NCBI RefSeq assembly: GCF_001427285.1
Contig: NZ_LMFV01000002.1
Location: forward strand, 33,280-97,279
Source: Mesorhizobium sp. Root552
GTDB lineage: Bacteria > Pseudomonadota > Alphaproteobacteria > Rhizobiales > Rhizobiaceae
Length of the DNA stretch: 64,000 bases
Direction: 5' to 3'
The notes below the pieces were generated by a model, which saw only the letters and a list, made by a program, of their open reading frames with translations, was not told the origin of the DNA and searched no databases. A program made the translations under genes and the position numbers. Positions 1-8,929 of the stretch are shown here, piece by piece (the first letter of the stretch is position 1; every line of letters starts with the position of its first letter).

Positions 1-78
1 GCCGCCGCAATGATTGCAGCGATATGGGTGCTGTCGCTCACGGCGCTCTGGTACTGGATACAACTCCAGACAGGCTGA
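1..78 (+). CDS. C-terminal end of an unidentified membrane protein (partial)
   Basis: The first 26 codons are an open frame ending in TGA at 76-78. They encode a hydrophobic stretch (about residues 4-21 of the fragment: M-I-A-A-I-W-V-L-S-L-T-A-L-W-Y-W) followed by a short polar tail, Q-L-Q-T-G. This looks like the last transmembrane helix of an integral membrane protein whose body lies outside the window. Nothing identifies the family. The gene ends about 57 bp before the candidate promoter of the ribosomal-protein operon, so it is probably a separate transcription unit. Confidence 0.45.
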   Translation, partial: AAAMIAAIWVLSLTALWYWIQLQTG

Positions 79-134
79 CGGCGATCCGAGGCCGTTCGGA
101 AAGCACGAAGACCGGCAGGCTTTGCGCTCGGCCC

Positions 135-162
135 TTGTCATCCCGCCAATTTCCTGTATAGA
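135..162 (+). promoter_or_regulatory. Candidate sigma-70 promoter of the rpsF-rpsR operon
   Basis: TTGTCA (135-140) and TATAGA (157-162) are separated by 16 bp and resemble the housekeeping -35/-10 elements. The predicted start would give a 5' leader of roughly 205 nt before rpsF, long enough for the feedback-regulatory structure expected in S6/S18 operons. This is a sequence match only. Confidence 0.45.
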
Positions 163-205
163 CGCCCGCAATCTGCCGGTCCTGGCTGGGGGCTGAACGG
201 AGGGC

Positions 206-227
206 CGTAGGTTTTCAAGAACCTACG
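206..227 (+). promoter_or_regulatory. Hairpin in the rpsF leader (possible S6:S18 regulatory leader)
   Basis: CGTAGGTT (206-213) pairs perfectly with AACCTACG (220-227) around a 6-nt loop. No T-run follows, so it is not a terminator. Many bacteria carry an RNA structure in the rpsF-rpsR leader that binds the S6:S18 dimer for feedback control. A CCG-rich segment further down the leader (about 341-352) is compatible with that idea, but I could not fit the full published motif. Confidence 0.35.
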
Positions 228-375
228 ACAGGAAGCCAGAAGCGCTTTTGCCTCCCGTGTCTCCGCTCTCGACCGTCTCGAAATGCTCCTTTCTTCCCCG
301 TGTCAACGGGTCAAGAGAAGTTGCAGAGGCTTTAGCCGCCGGGGTCCGGGAGAGAAACGAAGAAAGGCAAGACAA

Positions 376-861
376 ATGGCTCTTTACGAACATGTGTTCC
401 TTGCCCGGCAGGATCTGTCGCAGCAGCAGGTCGATGAGCTCGTTGAACGTTTCAAGGGCGTCATCACCGCAGGCGGCGGCTCGATTGGCCGGGTCGAGAA
501 CTGGGGACTGAAGTCACTCACCTACCGGGTCAAGAAGAACCGGAAGGCTTACTACACGCTTATGGACCTCACCTGCCCGCCGGCAGCGCTCAACGAAATG
601 GAGCGCCAGATGGGCCTGTCCGAAGACGTCCTGCGCTTCATGACCGTAAAGGTCGACAAGCACGAGGAAGGCGTTTCGGCGATGATGCAGAAGCGCGAAG
701 AGCGCTCCGAACGCGGCAGCTTCGGCGACCGCGGCGACCGTCCGTCGCGCGGCTTCGGTGACCGTGACCGTGGCGACCGCCCGGCTCGCTCGTTCGACCG
801 CGATGGTGGCGGCGAGCGTGCTCCGCGCGCCCCGCGCAGCTTTGAAGGAGGTGCAGAATAA
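376..861 (+). CDS. rpsF: 30S ribosomal protein S6
   Basis: Structural protein of the small ribosomal subunit platform that pairs with S18. The product is 161 aa. Residues 1-100 are the S6 ferredoxin-like fold (starts [11 protein letters not shown]; contains N-W-G-L-K-S-L-T-Y). Residues about 110-161 form an Arg/Gly/Asp-rich tail with GDRGDR-type repeats, longer than the E. coli protein. The ATG at 376 is chosen because AGAAAGG lies just upstream and the conserved N-terminus begins there; the in-frame upstream start at 283 adds non-homologous sequence. The TAA stop overlaps the ATG of rpsR by one base, so the two are translationally coupled. Confidence 0.97.
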   Translation: MALYEHVFLARQDLSQQQVDELVERFKGVITAGGGSIGRVENWGLKSLTYRVKKNRKAYYTLMDLTCPPAALNEMERQMGLSEDVLRFMTVKVDKHEEGVSAMMQKREERSERGSFGDRGDRPSRGFGDRDRGDRPARSFDRDGGGERAPRAPRSFEGGAE

Positions 862-1109
862 TGGTCGACATCAACCAGATCCCGACCCGGCGCCCCTTCC
901 ATCGCCGCCGCAAGACCTGCCCGTTCTCCGGCGCCAACGCCCCGAAGATCGACTACAAGGACGTGCGTCTTTTGCAGCGCTACATTTCCGAGCGCGGCAA
1001 GATCGTGCCTTCGCGCATCACCGCCGTCAGCCAGAAGAAGCAGCGTGAACTCGCCCAGGCGATCAAGCGCGCCCGCTTCCTCGGCCTGCTGCCCTATGTG
1101 GTACGCTAA
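861..1109 (+). CDS. rpsR: 30S ribosomal protein S18
   Basis: 82-aa ribosomal protein that binds 16S rRNA with S6. It is basic and contains the S18 core: [10 protein letters not shown] near the start, then [23 protein letters not shown]. The start codon overlaps the rpsF stop, and a near-perfect Shine-Dalgarno (AAGGAGGTG) lies inside the end of rpsF. A strong palindrome begins two bases after the stop and may end or stabilise this transcript before rplI. In related genomes a DUF2232 gene often sits between rpsR and rplI; here there is none. Confidence 0.98.
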   Translation: MVDINQIPTRRPFHRRRKTCPFSGANAPKIDYKDVRLLQRYISERGKIVPSRITAVSQKKQRELAQAIKRARFLGLLPYVVR

Positions 1110-1110
1110 A

Positions 1111-1153
1111 GCATGATCCCGAAAAGTTGCAGACTTTTCGGATAAGATCATGC
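1111..1153. repeat. Palindromic intergenic element (rhizobial GCATGATC-type)
   Basis: GCATGATC (1111-1118) pairs with GATCATGC (1146-1153). Nested inside, CCGAAAAGT (1119-1127) pairs with ACTTTTCGG (1133-1141) around a 5-nt loop, with ATAA (1142-1145) unpaired. Palindromes of this type are, from memory, widespread between genes in Rhizobiales. Lying directly after the rpsR stop, it would form a very stable RNA hairpin, perhaps attenuating read-through into rplI. Confidence 0.7.
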
Positions 1154-1364
1154 GACCTTAAGAAATCGGAGCGGGCGGTCCTGCGCCCGCTTCCTTCCAC
1201 CGTGACGGGCATGGCTGGAAGCTGGAAAAATCCCGAGTTGAGACGGTTTTCCCGCCTCTAACTGCCGCAATGGGGCAGGACAGCGAAAAAGGTGCGAAAG
1301 CGCCCTCCGAGCTTCCTGCCTTTCCTATTCGTTTCCGCCCCTTGGGGCATGAAAGGACAAGAAC

Positions 1365-1943
1365 ATGGAAGTCATCCTTCTCGAACGCGTCTCGCGCCTC
1401 GGCCAGATGGGCGACACCGTCAAGGTCAAAGACGGTTTTGCCCGCAATTTCCTTCTGCCCAAGGGCAAGGCCCTGCGCGCCAACGAAGCCAACAAGAAGA
1501 AGTTCGAAGGCCAGCGCGCCCAGCTCGAAGCCCGCAACCTTGAGCGCAAGTCCGAGGCCCAGGCGGTTTCCGACAAGCTCGACGGCAAGAGCTTCGTGAT
1601 CGTGCGCTCGGCTGGTGAAACCGGCCTGCTCTACGGTTCGGTCTCGACCCGCGACATCGCCGACCTGCTGACCGCCGAAGGCTTCAGCGTTGCCCGCAAC
1701 CAGGTCGAACTGAACCACCCGATCAAGACCATCGGCCTGACCAACGTGGCGATTTCGCTGCATCCGGAAGTCGAGGTTACCATCACCCTCAACATCGCTC
1801 GCTCCACCGACGAGGCAGAGCGGCAGGCACAGGGCGAAGAACTGACCACCGCCGAGGCAATCTACGGCGACGACATCAACGACAACGCCCGTCCGGAGAA
1901 CTTCTTCGACCCGAACGCCGAGTTCGAGGGCGAAGAAGCCTGA
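1365..1943 (+). CDS. rplI: 50S ribosomal protein L9
   Basis: Large-subunit protein that binds 23S rRNA. It has 192 aa, longer than the roughly 150 aa of E. coli L9. The N-terminal domain is clear ([13 protein letters not shown], then [17 protein letters not shown]), followed by the long linker helix and the C-terminal domain (about 75-150, [12 protein letters not shown]). An acidic C-terminal extension (about 155-192) is common in rhizobial L9. AAAGGA lies just before the ATG. A strong terminator follows 30 bp after the stop. Confidence 0.97.
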   Translation: MEVILLERVSRLGQMGDTVKVKDGFARNFLLPKGKALRANEANKKKFEGQRAQLEARNLERKSEAQAVSDKLDGKSFVIVRSAGETGLLYGSVSTRDIADLLTAEGFSVARNQVELNHPIKTIGLTNVAISLHPEVEVTITLNIARSTDEAERQAQGEELTTAEAIYGDDINDNARPENFFDPNAEFEGEEA

Positions 1944-1973
1944 TTTCGTTCAGACCTGAACATCTGGACCAAG

Positions 1974-1999
1974 AACCCGGGCTCCTGCCCGGGTTTTTT
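1974..1999 (+). terminator. Intrinsic terminator after rplI
   Basis: AACCCGGG (1974-1981) pairs perfectly with CCCGGGTT (1988-1995) around loop CTCCTG, followed by a run of T to 1999. This is a textbook Rho-independent terminator ending the ribosomal-protein transcript. Confidence 0.85.
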
Positions 2000-2076
2000 A
2001 TGCCAGGAAACAACTTTTCAAAACAGTGATTTTCGCGCAAGATCGGGCAGCAGCGCTGTCTGACCGAGGGCGAGCC

Positions 2077-3396
2077 ATGAACATCTTATTGCAACGGATT
2101 ATCGACAAGGCCATCCACACCGGCAATCTGACAGTCACCGGCCCGAACGGCGCCACCAGAACCTATGGCGACGGCACCGGCGACAAGGTGCACATGGTCA
2201 TTCACACCAAGCGGGCCGAGCGCGCGATTGCGCTGCACCCGTCACTCGCGATCCCCGAAGCATTCATGGAGCAGGAGCTCGATTTCGTCGAAGGCGACGT
2301 GCTGAGCTTCCTCCACCTCATCTACCAGAACCTTGGCATTTCGTGGACCGATTCAAGCTGGGGCAAGCTGCTCAATTCGGCGCGGCTGGCGTTCAGGCCC
2401 TTGCAGCAGCTCAACACCACCCGGCGTTCCAAGAAGAACGTCGAGCATCACTACGATCTCTCGGGCGCGCTCTACAAACTCTTCCTCGACGACGACATGC
2501 AGTATTCCTGCGCCTATTTCGAGCGGCCGGACATGACGCTGGAGGAGGCGCAACTGGCCAAGAAGCGCCACATCGCCGCGAAGCTCCGCATCAAGCCCGG
2601 CCAGAGCGTGCTCGACATCGGCTGCGGCTGGGGCGGACTGGGCCTTTACATCGCTAAGACCTTCGAATCCGAGGTGCTCGGCGTCACCCTATCCCACGAA
2701 CAACATCAGGTGGCGACGGAACGAGCGCAGGCGGCGGGGCTGGACCGCAATGTGCATTTCGAAATCCGCGACTATCGCGACCTGTCCGAGCGCTTCGACC
2801 GCATCGTCTCGGTCGGCATGTTCGAGCATGTCGGCATCACGCAATACCAGACCTTCTTCGACAAGTGCGCGACCCTGTTGAAGCCGGACGGGGTGATGCT
2901 CCTGCACACGATCGGCCGCACAGCGCCGCCGACAACCACCAACGCCTTTATTCGCAAGCACATTTTCCCCGGCGGCTACATTCCCGCGCTGTCGGAAATG
3001 ATGCCGGCCATCGAGAAATCGGGGCTTGCCGTCACCGACGTCGAAATCCTGCGCCTGCACTATGCCGAGACGCTGAAGCACTGGCGCGAACGCTTCCTCG
3101 CCAACCGCGACAAGGTCAAGGACATCTACGACGAACGCTTCTGCCGCATGTGGGAGTTCTATCTTTGCGGATCGGAAGCTTCGTTCCGCTGGCAGGACCT
3201 GGTCAATTTCCAGGTTCAACTGACCCGCAAGAACGACGTCCTGCCGATGACGCGCGACTATATCTCCAAATGCGAAAAGACGCTGGAGATGCATGAAATG
3301 GCGCACGGCAAGGCCGTCGCGCAGGATCAGCCGGCAAACGGGACAAAGGCGAGACCCAAGACCAGCCGCAATGGCAGGGTTTCCGACGGAAAATAA
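2077..3396 (+). CDS. cfa: Cyclopropane-fatty-acyl-phospholipid synthase
   Basis: SAM-dependent enzyme that adds a methylene bridge to unsaturated acyl chains of membrane phospholipids. It has 439 aa, close to the proteobacterial family. The SAM-binding motif [10 protein letters not shown] is at residues 178-187, with H-H-Y-D-L-S-G (124-130) and Q-Y-S-C-A-Y-F (142-148) before it and M-F-E-H-V-G after it. I chose the ATG at 2077 because GAGGGCGAG precedes it and homologues start near M-N-I-L-L-Q; an upstream in-frame ATG at 2026 lies too close to the terminator. It is a monocistronic or first gene, and stands between rplI and dnaB, which are usually closer together. Confidence 0.93.
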   Translation: MNILLQRIIDKAIHTGNLTVTGPNGATRTYGDGTGDKVHMVIHTKRAERAIALHPSLAIPEAFMEQELDFVEGDVLSFLHLIYQNLGISWTDSSWGKLLNSARLAFRPLQQLNTTRRSKKNVEHHYDLSGALYKLFLDDDMQYSCAYFERPDMTLEEAQLAKKRHIAAKLRIKPGQSVLDIGCGWGGLGLYIAKTFESEVLGVTLSHEQHQVATERAQAAGLDRNVHFEIRDYRDLSERFDRIVSVGMFEHVGITQYQTFFDKCATLLKPDGVMLLHTIGRTAPPTTTNAFIRKHIFPGGYIPALSEMMPAIEKSGLAVTDVEILRLHYAETLKHWRERFLANRDKVKDIYDERFCRMWEFYLCGSEASFRWQDLVNFQVQLTRKNDVLPMTRDYISKCEKTLEMHEMAHGKAVAQDQPANGTKARPKTSRNGRVSDGK

Positions 3397-3491
3397 CCCA
3401 CGGCCACGCGATTGCCGGCCTCTTGGCTGCATCTGCTTGTAAACAGTGCCGATTGCGGCGAATAGGGTGGAGTCGCCGCCGGGAGCCCGCC

Positions 3492-3815
3492 ATGACCTAT
3501 GTTCTCTACACTGCCGCCGCACTTGCCGAGATCGCCGGATGCTTCGCGTTCTGGGCATGGTGGAGGCTGGACAAGTCGGCGCTCTGGCTTGCGCCAGGGC
3601 TGGTTTCGCTGATTCTTTTTGCCTGGCTGCTGACGCTGGTGGATAGTGACGCAGCAGGGCGCACCTATGCCGCATATGGCGGCATCTACATTGCCGCTTC
3701 GCTTTGCTGGCTCTGGCTGGCCGAAGGCGTGCGGCCCGATCGCTGGGACATGCTTGGCGCGATGGTGTGCCTGGCGGGCGCATCGCTCATTCTTTTCGCG
3801 CCGCGCGGGGCCTAG
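3492..3815 (+). CDS. UPF0060 (YnfA-type) small membrane protein
   Basis: 107-aa protein with four predicted membrane helices and family signatures [14 protein letters not shown] near the N-terminus and [15 protein letters not shown] in the middle. The family is small-multidrug-resistance-like in topology, but its substrate is not firmly known. The start at 3492 follows GGGAG and matches the family N-terminus (M-T-Y-V-L-Y); the longer frame from 3423 adds a basic, unrelated leader. It is followed 3 bp later by the Rsm22-like gene, suggesting co-transcription. Confidence 0.85.
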   Translation: MTYVLYTAAALAEIAGCFAFWAWWRLDKSALWLAPGLVSLILFAWLLTLVDSDAAGRTYAAYGGIYIAASLCWLWLAEGVRPDRWDMLGAMVCLAGASLILFAPRGA

Positions 3816-3818
3816 TCC

Positions 3819-4784
3819 TTGGAACTGCCTGCACAGCTCCGGCAAACCGTCGATGAATTGCTGGAAAACACGCCGCTTGCCGACCTGAAGGCGGCGGCCA
3901 AAACGTTGTCGGATCGCTATCGCACGGAAACCCGCGACGGTCGCCTTCACATGGCCGCGGATCTGGCGGTCAAGGCCTATCTCGCGACCCGCCTGCCCGC
4001 GACCTATGCCGCCGTGCGCGCCAGTCTCGACGCCATTGGTGACGCAAGGCCGGACTGGACGCCGGAGAGCCTGCTCGACATAGGTGCCGGCCCCGGAACC
4101 GTGCTGTGGGCGGCTTTCGACGCATGGCCGGAACTTCAGGGCGCGACGTTGCTTGAGGCAAGTGCCGCCGCTCGGCGCATCGGTGAAAGGTTGGCCGCAG
4201 GAGTTGCCGTGCCCCTGGACTGGAGAAGCGGCGACGCAACGATCGATCTTGACGAGTTGCAGGCTGCAGAACTGGTGACAGCCGCCTATGTGCTGGACGA
4301 GATCGTACCCTCTTCGCTGCCGAACCTGATCGAGCGGCTGTGGCAATTGAGTGCCGACACGCTGCTTCTGGTCGAGCCCGGCACGCCATCCGGGTGGCGA
4401 CGGATCCTGGCGGCACGCACCCAATTGATCGCCGCCGGAGCACATGTGCTGGCCCCTTGCCCCCACCAACAGCCCTGCCCGATTGCCGCGCCGGACTGGT
4501 GCCATTTCGCCCGCCGCGTGGCGCGTTCGCGGCTTCACAGGCTCGCCAAGGATGCCGAGGTGCCGTGGGAGGACGAGAAATTCATCTATCTTGCGGCCAC
4601 CCGCCAGCCGCTGGCCGCGGCGGGGCCACGCGTGCTTGCCCCGCCGAAAGCCGGCTCGGGCAAGGTGGACCTGAAGCTTTGCGGAACGGACGGGCAAGCG
4701 AGCCAACGCCTGTTTACCAAGCGAGACGGCGATGCCTTCAAGCGCGCGCGCCGGGCCGGCTGGGGCGACACGCTCGCCGATTGA
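3819..4784 (+). CDS. Rsm22-family small-subunit rRNA methyltransferase-like protein
   Basis: 321-aa class I SAM-dependent methyltransferase. The Rossmann motif L-L-D-I-G-A-G-P-G-T lies near residue 90. A Cys-rich C-terminal segment, C-P-H-Q-Q-P-C-P (about 215-222) with a further W-C-H-F, is typical of the Rsm22 family, whose mitochondrial members act on or with the small ribosomal subunit; the cysteines probably bind an Fe-S cluster or zinc. The start is TTG at 3819, three bases after the upstream stop. No better ATG precedes the conserved region, so the start is probable rather than certain. The bacterial function is not established. Confidence 0.8.
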   Translation: MELPAQLRQTVDELLENTPLADLKAAAKTLSDRYRTETRDGRLHMAADLAVKAYLATRLPATYAAVRASLDAIGDARPDWTPESLLDIGAGPGTVLWAAFDAWPELQGATLLEASAAARRIGERLAAGVAVPLDWRSGDATIDLDELQAAELVTAAYVLDEIVPSSLPNLIERLWQLSADTLLLVEPGTPSGWRRILAARTQLIAAGAHVLAPCPHQQPCPIAAPDWCHFARRVARSRLHRLAKDAEVPWEDEKFIYLAATRQPLAAAGPRVLAPPKAGSGKVDLKLCGTDGQASQRLFTKRDGDAFKRARRAGWGDTLAD

Positions 4785-4977
4785 CGCAGCCATATATTCC
4801 TGTTTTGTTCCTGGAAATCCCGATCTCGATTCGAGTCAATGAGGATTCTTTCCACCGGAGGCGTCTGGCTGTGAATCGCGGGCAAGAACGGTCGTTCGGT
4901 TGGTTGTGATGCAGATATGTCAGCACCCCTTTTCGTCGTTCTGATATCGAGGAGCCGGATTAGCATTAGAGGGAATC

Positions 4978-6468
4978 ATGGCTGAGGCAGCGCGCAAGTT
5001 CGGAGTGCCGGAAACACCGCTCTATCGCGAGGCGCCGAACAATATCGAGGCCGAGCAGGCGCTGCTCGGCGCCATTCTCGTCAACAACGATGCCTTCTAC
5101 CGCGTTTCGGACTTCCTCAAGGCCTCGCATTTCTACGAACCGCTGCACCGCAAGATCTTCGAGGTTTCGGCCGAATTGATCCGCATGGGTAAGATGGCCA
5201 ATCCGGTGACGATCAAGACCTTCCTGCCGGCGGACGAGAAGGTCGGCGACATGACGGTCGCGCATTATCTCGCCCGCCTCGCCGCCGAAGCCGTCACCGT
5301 CATCAACGCTGCCGACTATGGCCGCGCCATCTACGATCTCGCCACGCGCCGCGCCCTGATCACGGTCGGCGAGGACATGGTCAACATCGCCTATGACGCG
5401 CCTGTCGACATGTCGCCATCGGACCAGATCGAGGATGCAGAGCGGCGGCTGTTCGAACTGGCGGAAACCGGGCGCTACGACGGCGGCTTCGAAAGCTTCA
5501 CCGATGCGGTCAAGACCGCCGTGGACATGGCCAATGCCGCCTATATGCGCGACGGCGGCCTTTCAGGCGTTGCCACCGGCCTGCGCGACCTCGACCGGCG
5601 CATGGGCGGCCTGCAATCCTCCGATCTGATCGTGCTTGCCGGTCGCCCCGGCATGGGCAAGACGTCGCTGGCCACCAACATCGCCTTCAACATCGCCGAG
5701 GCCTATCAACCCGCCCAGCAGGCGGATGGCTCGTTCAAGGCGGCAAATGGCGGCGTGGTCGGCTTCTTTTCGCTTGAAATGTCGTCGGAACAGCTCGCAA
5801 CCCGTATCATTTCCGAGCAGACGGAAATTCCGTCATCGAAAATCCGCCGCGGCGAAATCAGCGAAGTGGATTTCGAAAAGCTGGTCGCCTGCTCGCAGAC
5901 CATGCAGAAACTGCCGCTGTTCATCGACCAGACCGGCGGCATCTCGATCGCGCAGCTTGCAGCGCGCGCGCGACGCCTGAAGCGCCAGCGCGGCCTCGAC
6001 GTCATCGTCATCGACTATATCCAACTCATGCAGGGCTCGTCCGCCAAGGCGAGCCAGGGCCGCGTGCAGGAAGTGACCGAGATCACCACGGGCCTGAAGG
6101 CTCTGGCCAAGGAACTGGGGGTGCCGATCATCGCGCTGTCGCAGCTGTCGCGACAGGTGGAAAGCCGCGACGACAAGCGCCCGCAGCTTTCGGACCTGCG
6201 CGAATCGGGCTCGATCGAGCAGGACGCCGACGTGGTGATGTTCGTGTTCCGCGAGGAATATTATCTCAAGAACAAGGAACCCAAGCTCGGCACGCCCGAA
6301 TATGTGCAGTGGGAAAACGAGATGAACGAAGCCCGCGGCAAGGCAGAAGTCATCATCGCCAAGCAGCGACATGGCCCTACCGGCACGATCAGCCTCGGCT
6401 TCCAGGGCGAATTTACCCGTTTCTTCGACCTCGCCGAAGACAGCCATCTGCCGGAGAGGTTCGAGTAA
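4978..6468 (+). CDS. dnaB: Replicative DNA helicase DnaB
   Basis: Hexameric 5'-3' helicase that unwinds DNA ahead of the replication fork and recruits primase. It has 496 aa, the usual size. The N-terminal primase-interaction domain (about 20-125, beginning P-N-N-I-E-A-E-Q-A-L-L-G) is followed by a RecA-like ATPase with Walker A G-R-P-G-M-G-K-T at 222-229, Walker B V-I-V-I-D-Y-I-Q-L-M, and the D-K-R-P-Q-L-S-D-L-R-E-S-G-S-I-E-Q-D-A motif. GAGGG precedes the ATG. radA starts 9 bp after the stop. An alr gene that I recall between dnaB and radA in several rhizobia is absent. Confidence 0.97.
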   Translation: MAEAARKFGVPETPLYREAPNNIEAEQALLGAILVNNDAFYRVSDFLKASHFYEPLHRKIFEVSAELIRMGKMANPVTIKTFLPADEKVGDMTVAHYLARLAAEAVTVINAADYGRAIYDLATRRALITVGEDMVNIAYDAPVDMSPSDQIEDAERRLFELAETGRYDGGFESFTDAVKTAVDMANAAYMRDGGLSGVATGLRDLDRRMGGLQSSDLIVLAGRPGMGKTSLATNIAFNIAEAYQPAQQADGSFKAANGGVVGFFSLEMSSEQLATRIISEQTEIPSSKIRRGEISEVDFEKLVACSQTMQKLPLFIDQTGGISIAQLAARARRLKRQRGLDVIVIDYIQLMQGSSAKASQGRVQEVTEITTGLKALAKELGVPIIALSQLSRQVESRDDKRPQLSDLRESGSIEQDADVVMFVFREEYYLKNKEPKLGTPEYVQWENEMNEARGKAEVIIAKQRHGPTGTISLGFQGEFTRFFDLAEDSHLPERFE

Positions 6469-6477
6469 GCCCCTCAT

Positions 6478-7893
<1,416 letters not shown>

Positions 7894-7914
7894 TGCGGCT
7901 CATGAAGTGGGGCG

Positions 7915-8580
7915 ATGACCATGCCGATTACGCTGCTTGACGGAATTCTCGTCGGCTTCACACTGGTTTCGGCGATGTTGGCAATGGTGCGCGGCTTTTC
8001 GCGCGAAGTGCTGTCGATCGCCTCCTGGGCGGCTTCCGCAGCAGCAGCGTTCTTCTTCTACAAGCCGGTGCTGCCCTACGTTCAGCCTTATATCGACAAT
8101 GACAAGATCGCCATGGCGGCGGCGGCTGGCATCGTCTTCATCATCGCGCTGATCGTGGTGACGGTGATCACGATGAAGATCGCCGATTTCATCATCGATT
8201 CGCGCATCGGTGCGCTCGACCGCACGCTTGGCTTCCTTTACGGCGCGGCGCGCGGCATCCTCGTGGTGGCTGTCGGCCTCTTGTTCTTCAACTGGCTGGC
8301 CGGCGACAAGGCACCCGCATGGATTGAAGCTGCAAAGTCAAGGCCGCTCCTGGAATCGGTCGGCGCAAAGCTTGAAAGCCTGCTGCCGGAAGATCCCGAA
8401 AACGCCATCCTCAAGCGCCTCAATCAAGGCCAGCAGACCCCCGAAAGCGGAACAGCCGCACCGCCTGCCACTGAAGCTCCCGGAGCCGAAGCGCCGGCAG
8501 CAGACGGCAACGACGCAACCCCACCGGAAGACGGCGCCGACGTGCCGCCGGATGAAGAAGCCCCGGCGACCAATAACTGA
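7915..8580 (+). CDS. cvpA: CvpA family membrane protein
   Basis: Integral membrane protein of the colicin-V-production family, commonly found before purF; the exact biochemical role is unclear (envelope homeostasis). It has 221 aa with four hydrophobic helices in residues 1-140, containing the family's R-G-F-S-R-E-V-L-S-I and G-A-L-D-R-T-L-G-F-L-Y-G-A-A-R-G signatures. The tail (about 165-221) is low-complexity, rich in Pro, Ala, Glu and Asp. The first ATG is used; a second ATG two codons later is also possible. Starts 21 bp after radA. Confidence 0.9.
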   Translation: MTMPITLLDGILVGFTLVSAMLAMVRGFSREVLSIASWAASAAAAFFFYKPVLPYVQPYIDNDKIAMAAAAGIVFIIALIVVTVITMKIADFIIDSRIGALDRTLGFLYGAARGILVVAVGLLFFNWLAGDKAPAWIEAAKSRPLLESVGAKLESLLPEDPENAILKRLNQGQQTPESGTAAPPATEAPGAEAPAADGNDATPPEDGADVPPDEEAPATNN

Positions 8581-8644
8581 CGGCGTCGCACGGTCGTGAA
8601 CTTCCCATTGCCGAAAGGCGATGGTGAGACTATATGGCGGCTTG

Positions 8645-8912
8645 AGGGCCAGGACCTGTTAATCTGATCGAAATGGCGCCTGAAACGGCTAAGAGATGCA
8701 AGAAGAAGCCCGCAGATCGATGGCCAGCCATCGGTCAAGGGCTTCGACGCCGCAGATCAACGCCGTTTCAGGCGTCCGAAGGGTGTGGCCCATATGGCCC
8801 GCTACTTCGTCGCGAAGGTCTTGAAAATGATGGATATTTACTTCGCCTTCGCTCCTCGTATCCGGCCATATGGCCTCACACCATTTCGACCAGATTAGCA
8901 GGTCCTGACCCT
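8645..8912. repeat. 268-bp multi-armed inverted-repeat element before purF
   Basis: This element fills the 349-bp cvpA-purF gap. The terminal arms 8645-8676 and 8881-8912 are inverted copies matching at 29 of 32 positions. Arm B inside: 8677-8689 pairs with 8762-8774, then GAAGCCC (8705-8711) with GGGCTTC (8739-8745), then CGATGGC (8718-8724) with GCCATCG (8727-8733). Arm C: 8783-8799 pairs with 8864-8881, each containing a palindromic CATATG core, then GCGAAGG (8812-8818) with CCTTCGC (8846-8852). The result is a three-way-junction fold. It could be a MITE-like mobile repeat, a structured purF leader or both. It ends 17 bp before the purF ATG. Confidence 0.75.
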
Positions 8913-8929
8913 AACGGAGCTTGAGCTTG

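Noticed and set aside
8641..8925. CTTGAG at both flanks of the purF-upstream element as a target-site duplication
   Set aside because: The right copy lies 8 bp beyond the inverted-repeat end and overlaps the purF leader, so it is not a proper flanking duplication. Mobility is not proven.
8921..8929. TTG start for purF three codons upstream
   Set aside because: GGAG would lie 1 nt from it; spacing and the Cys propeptide fit the ATG at 8930.
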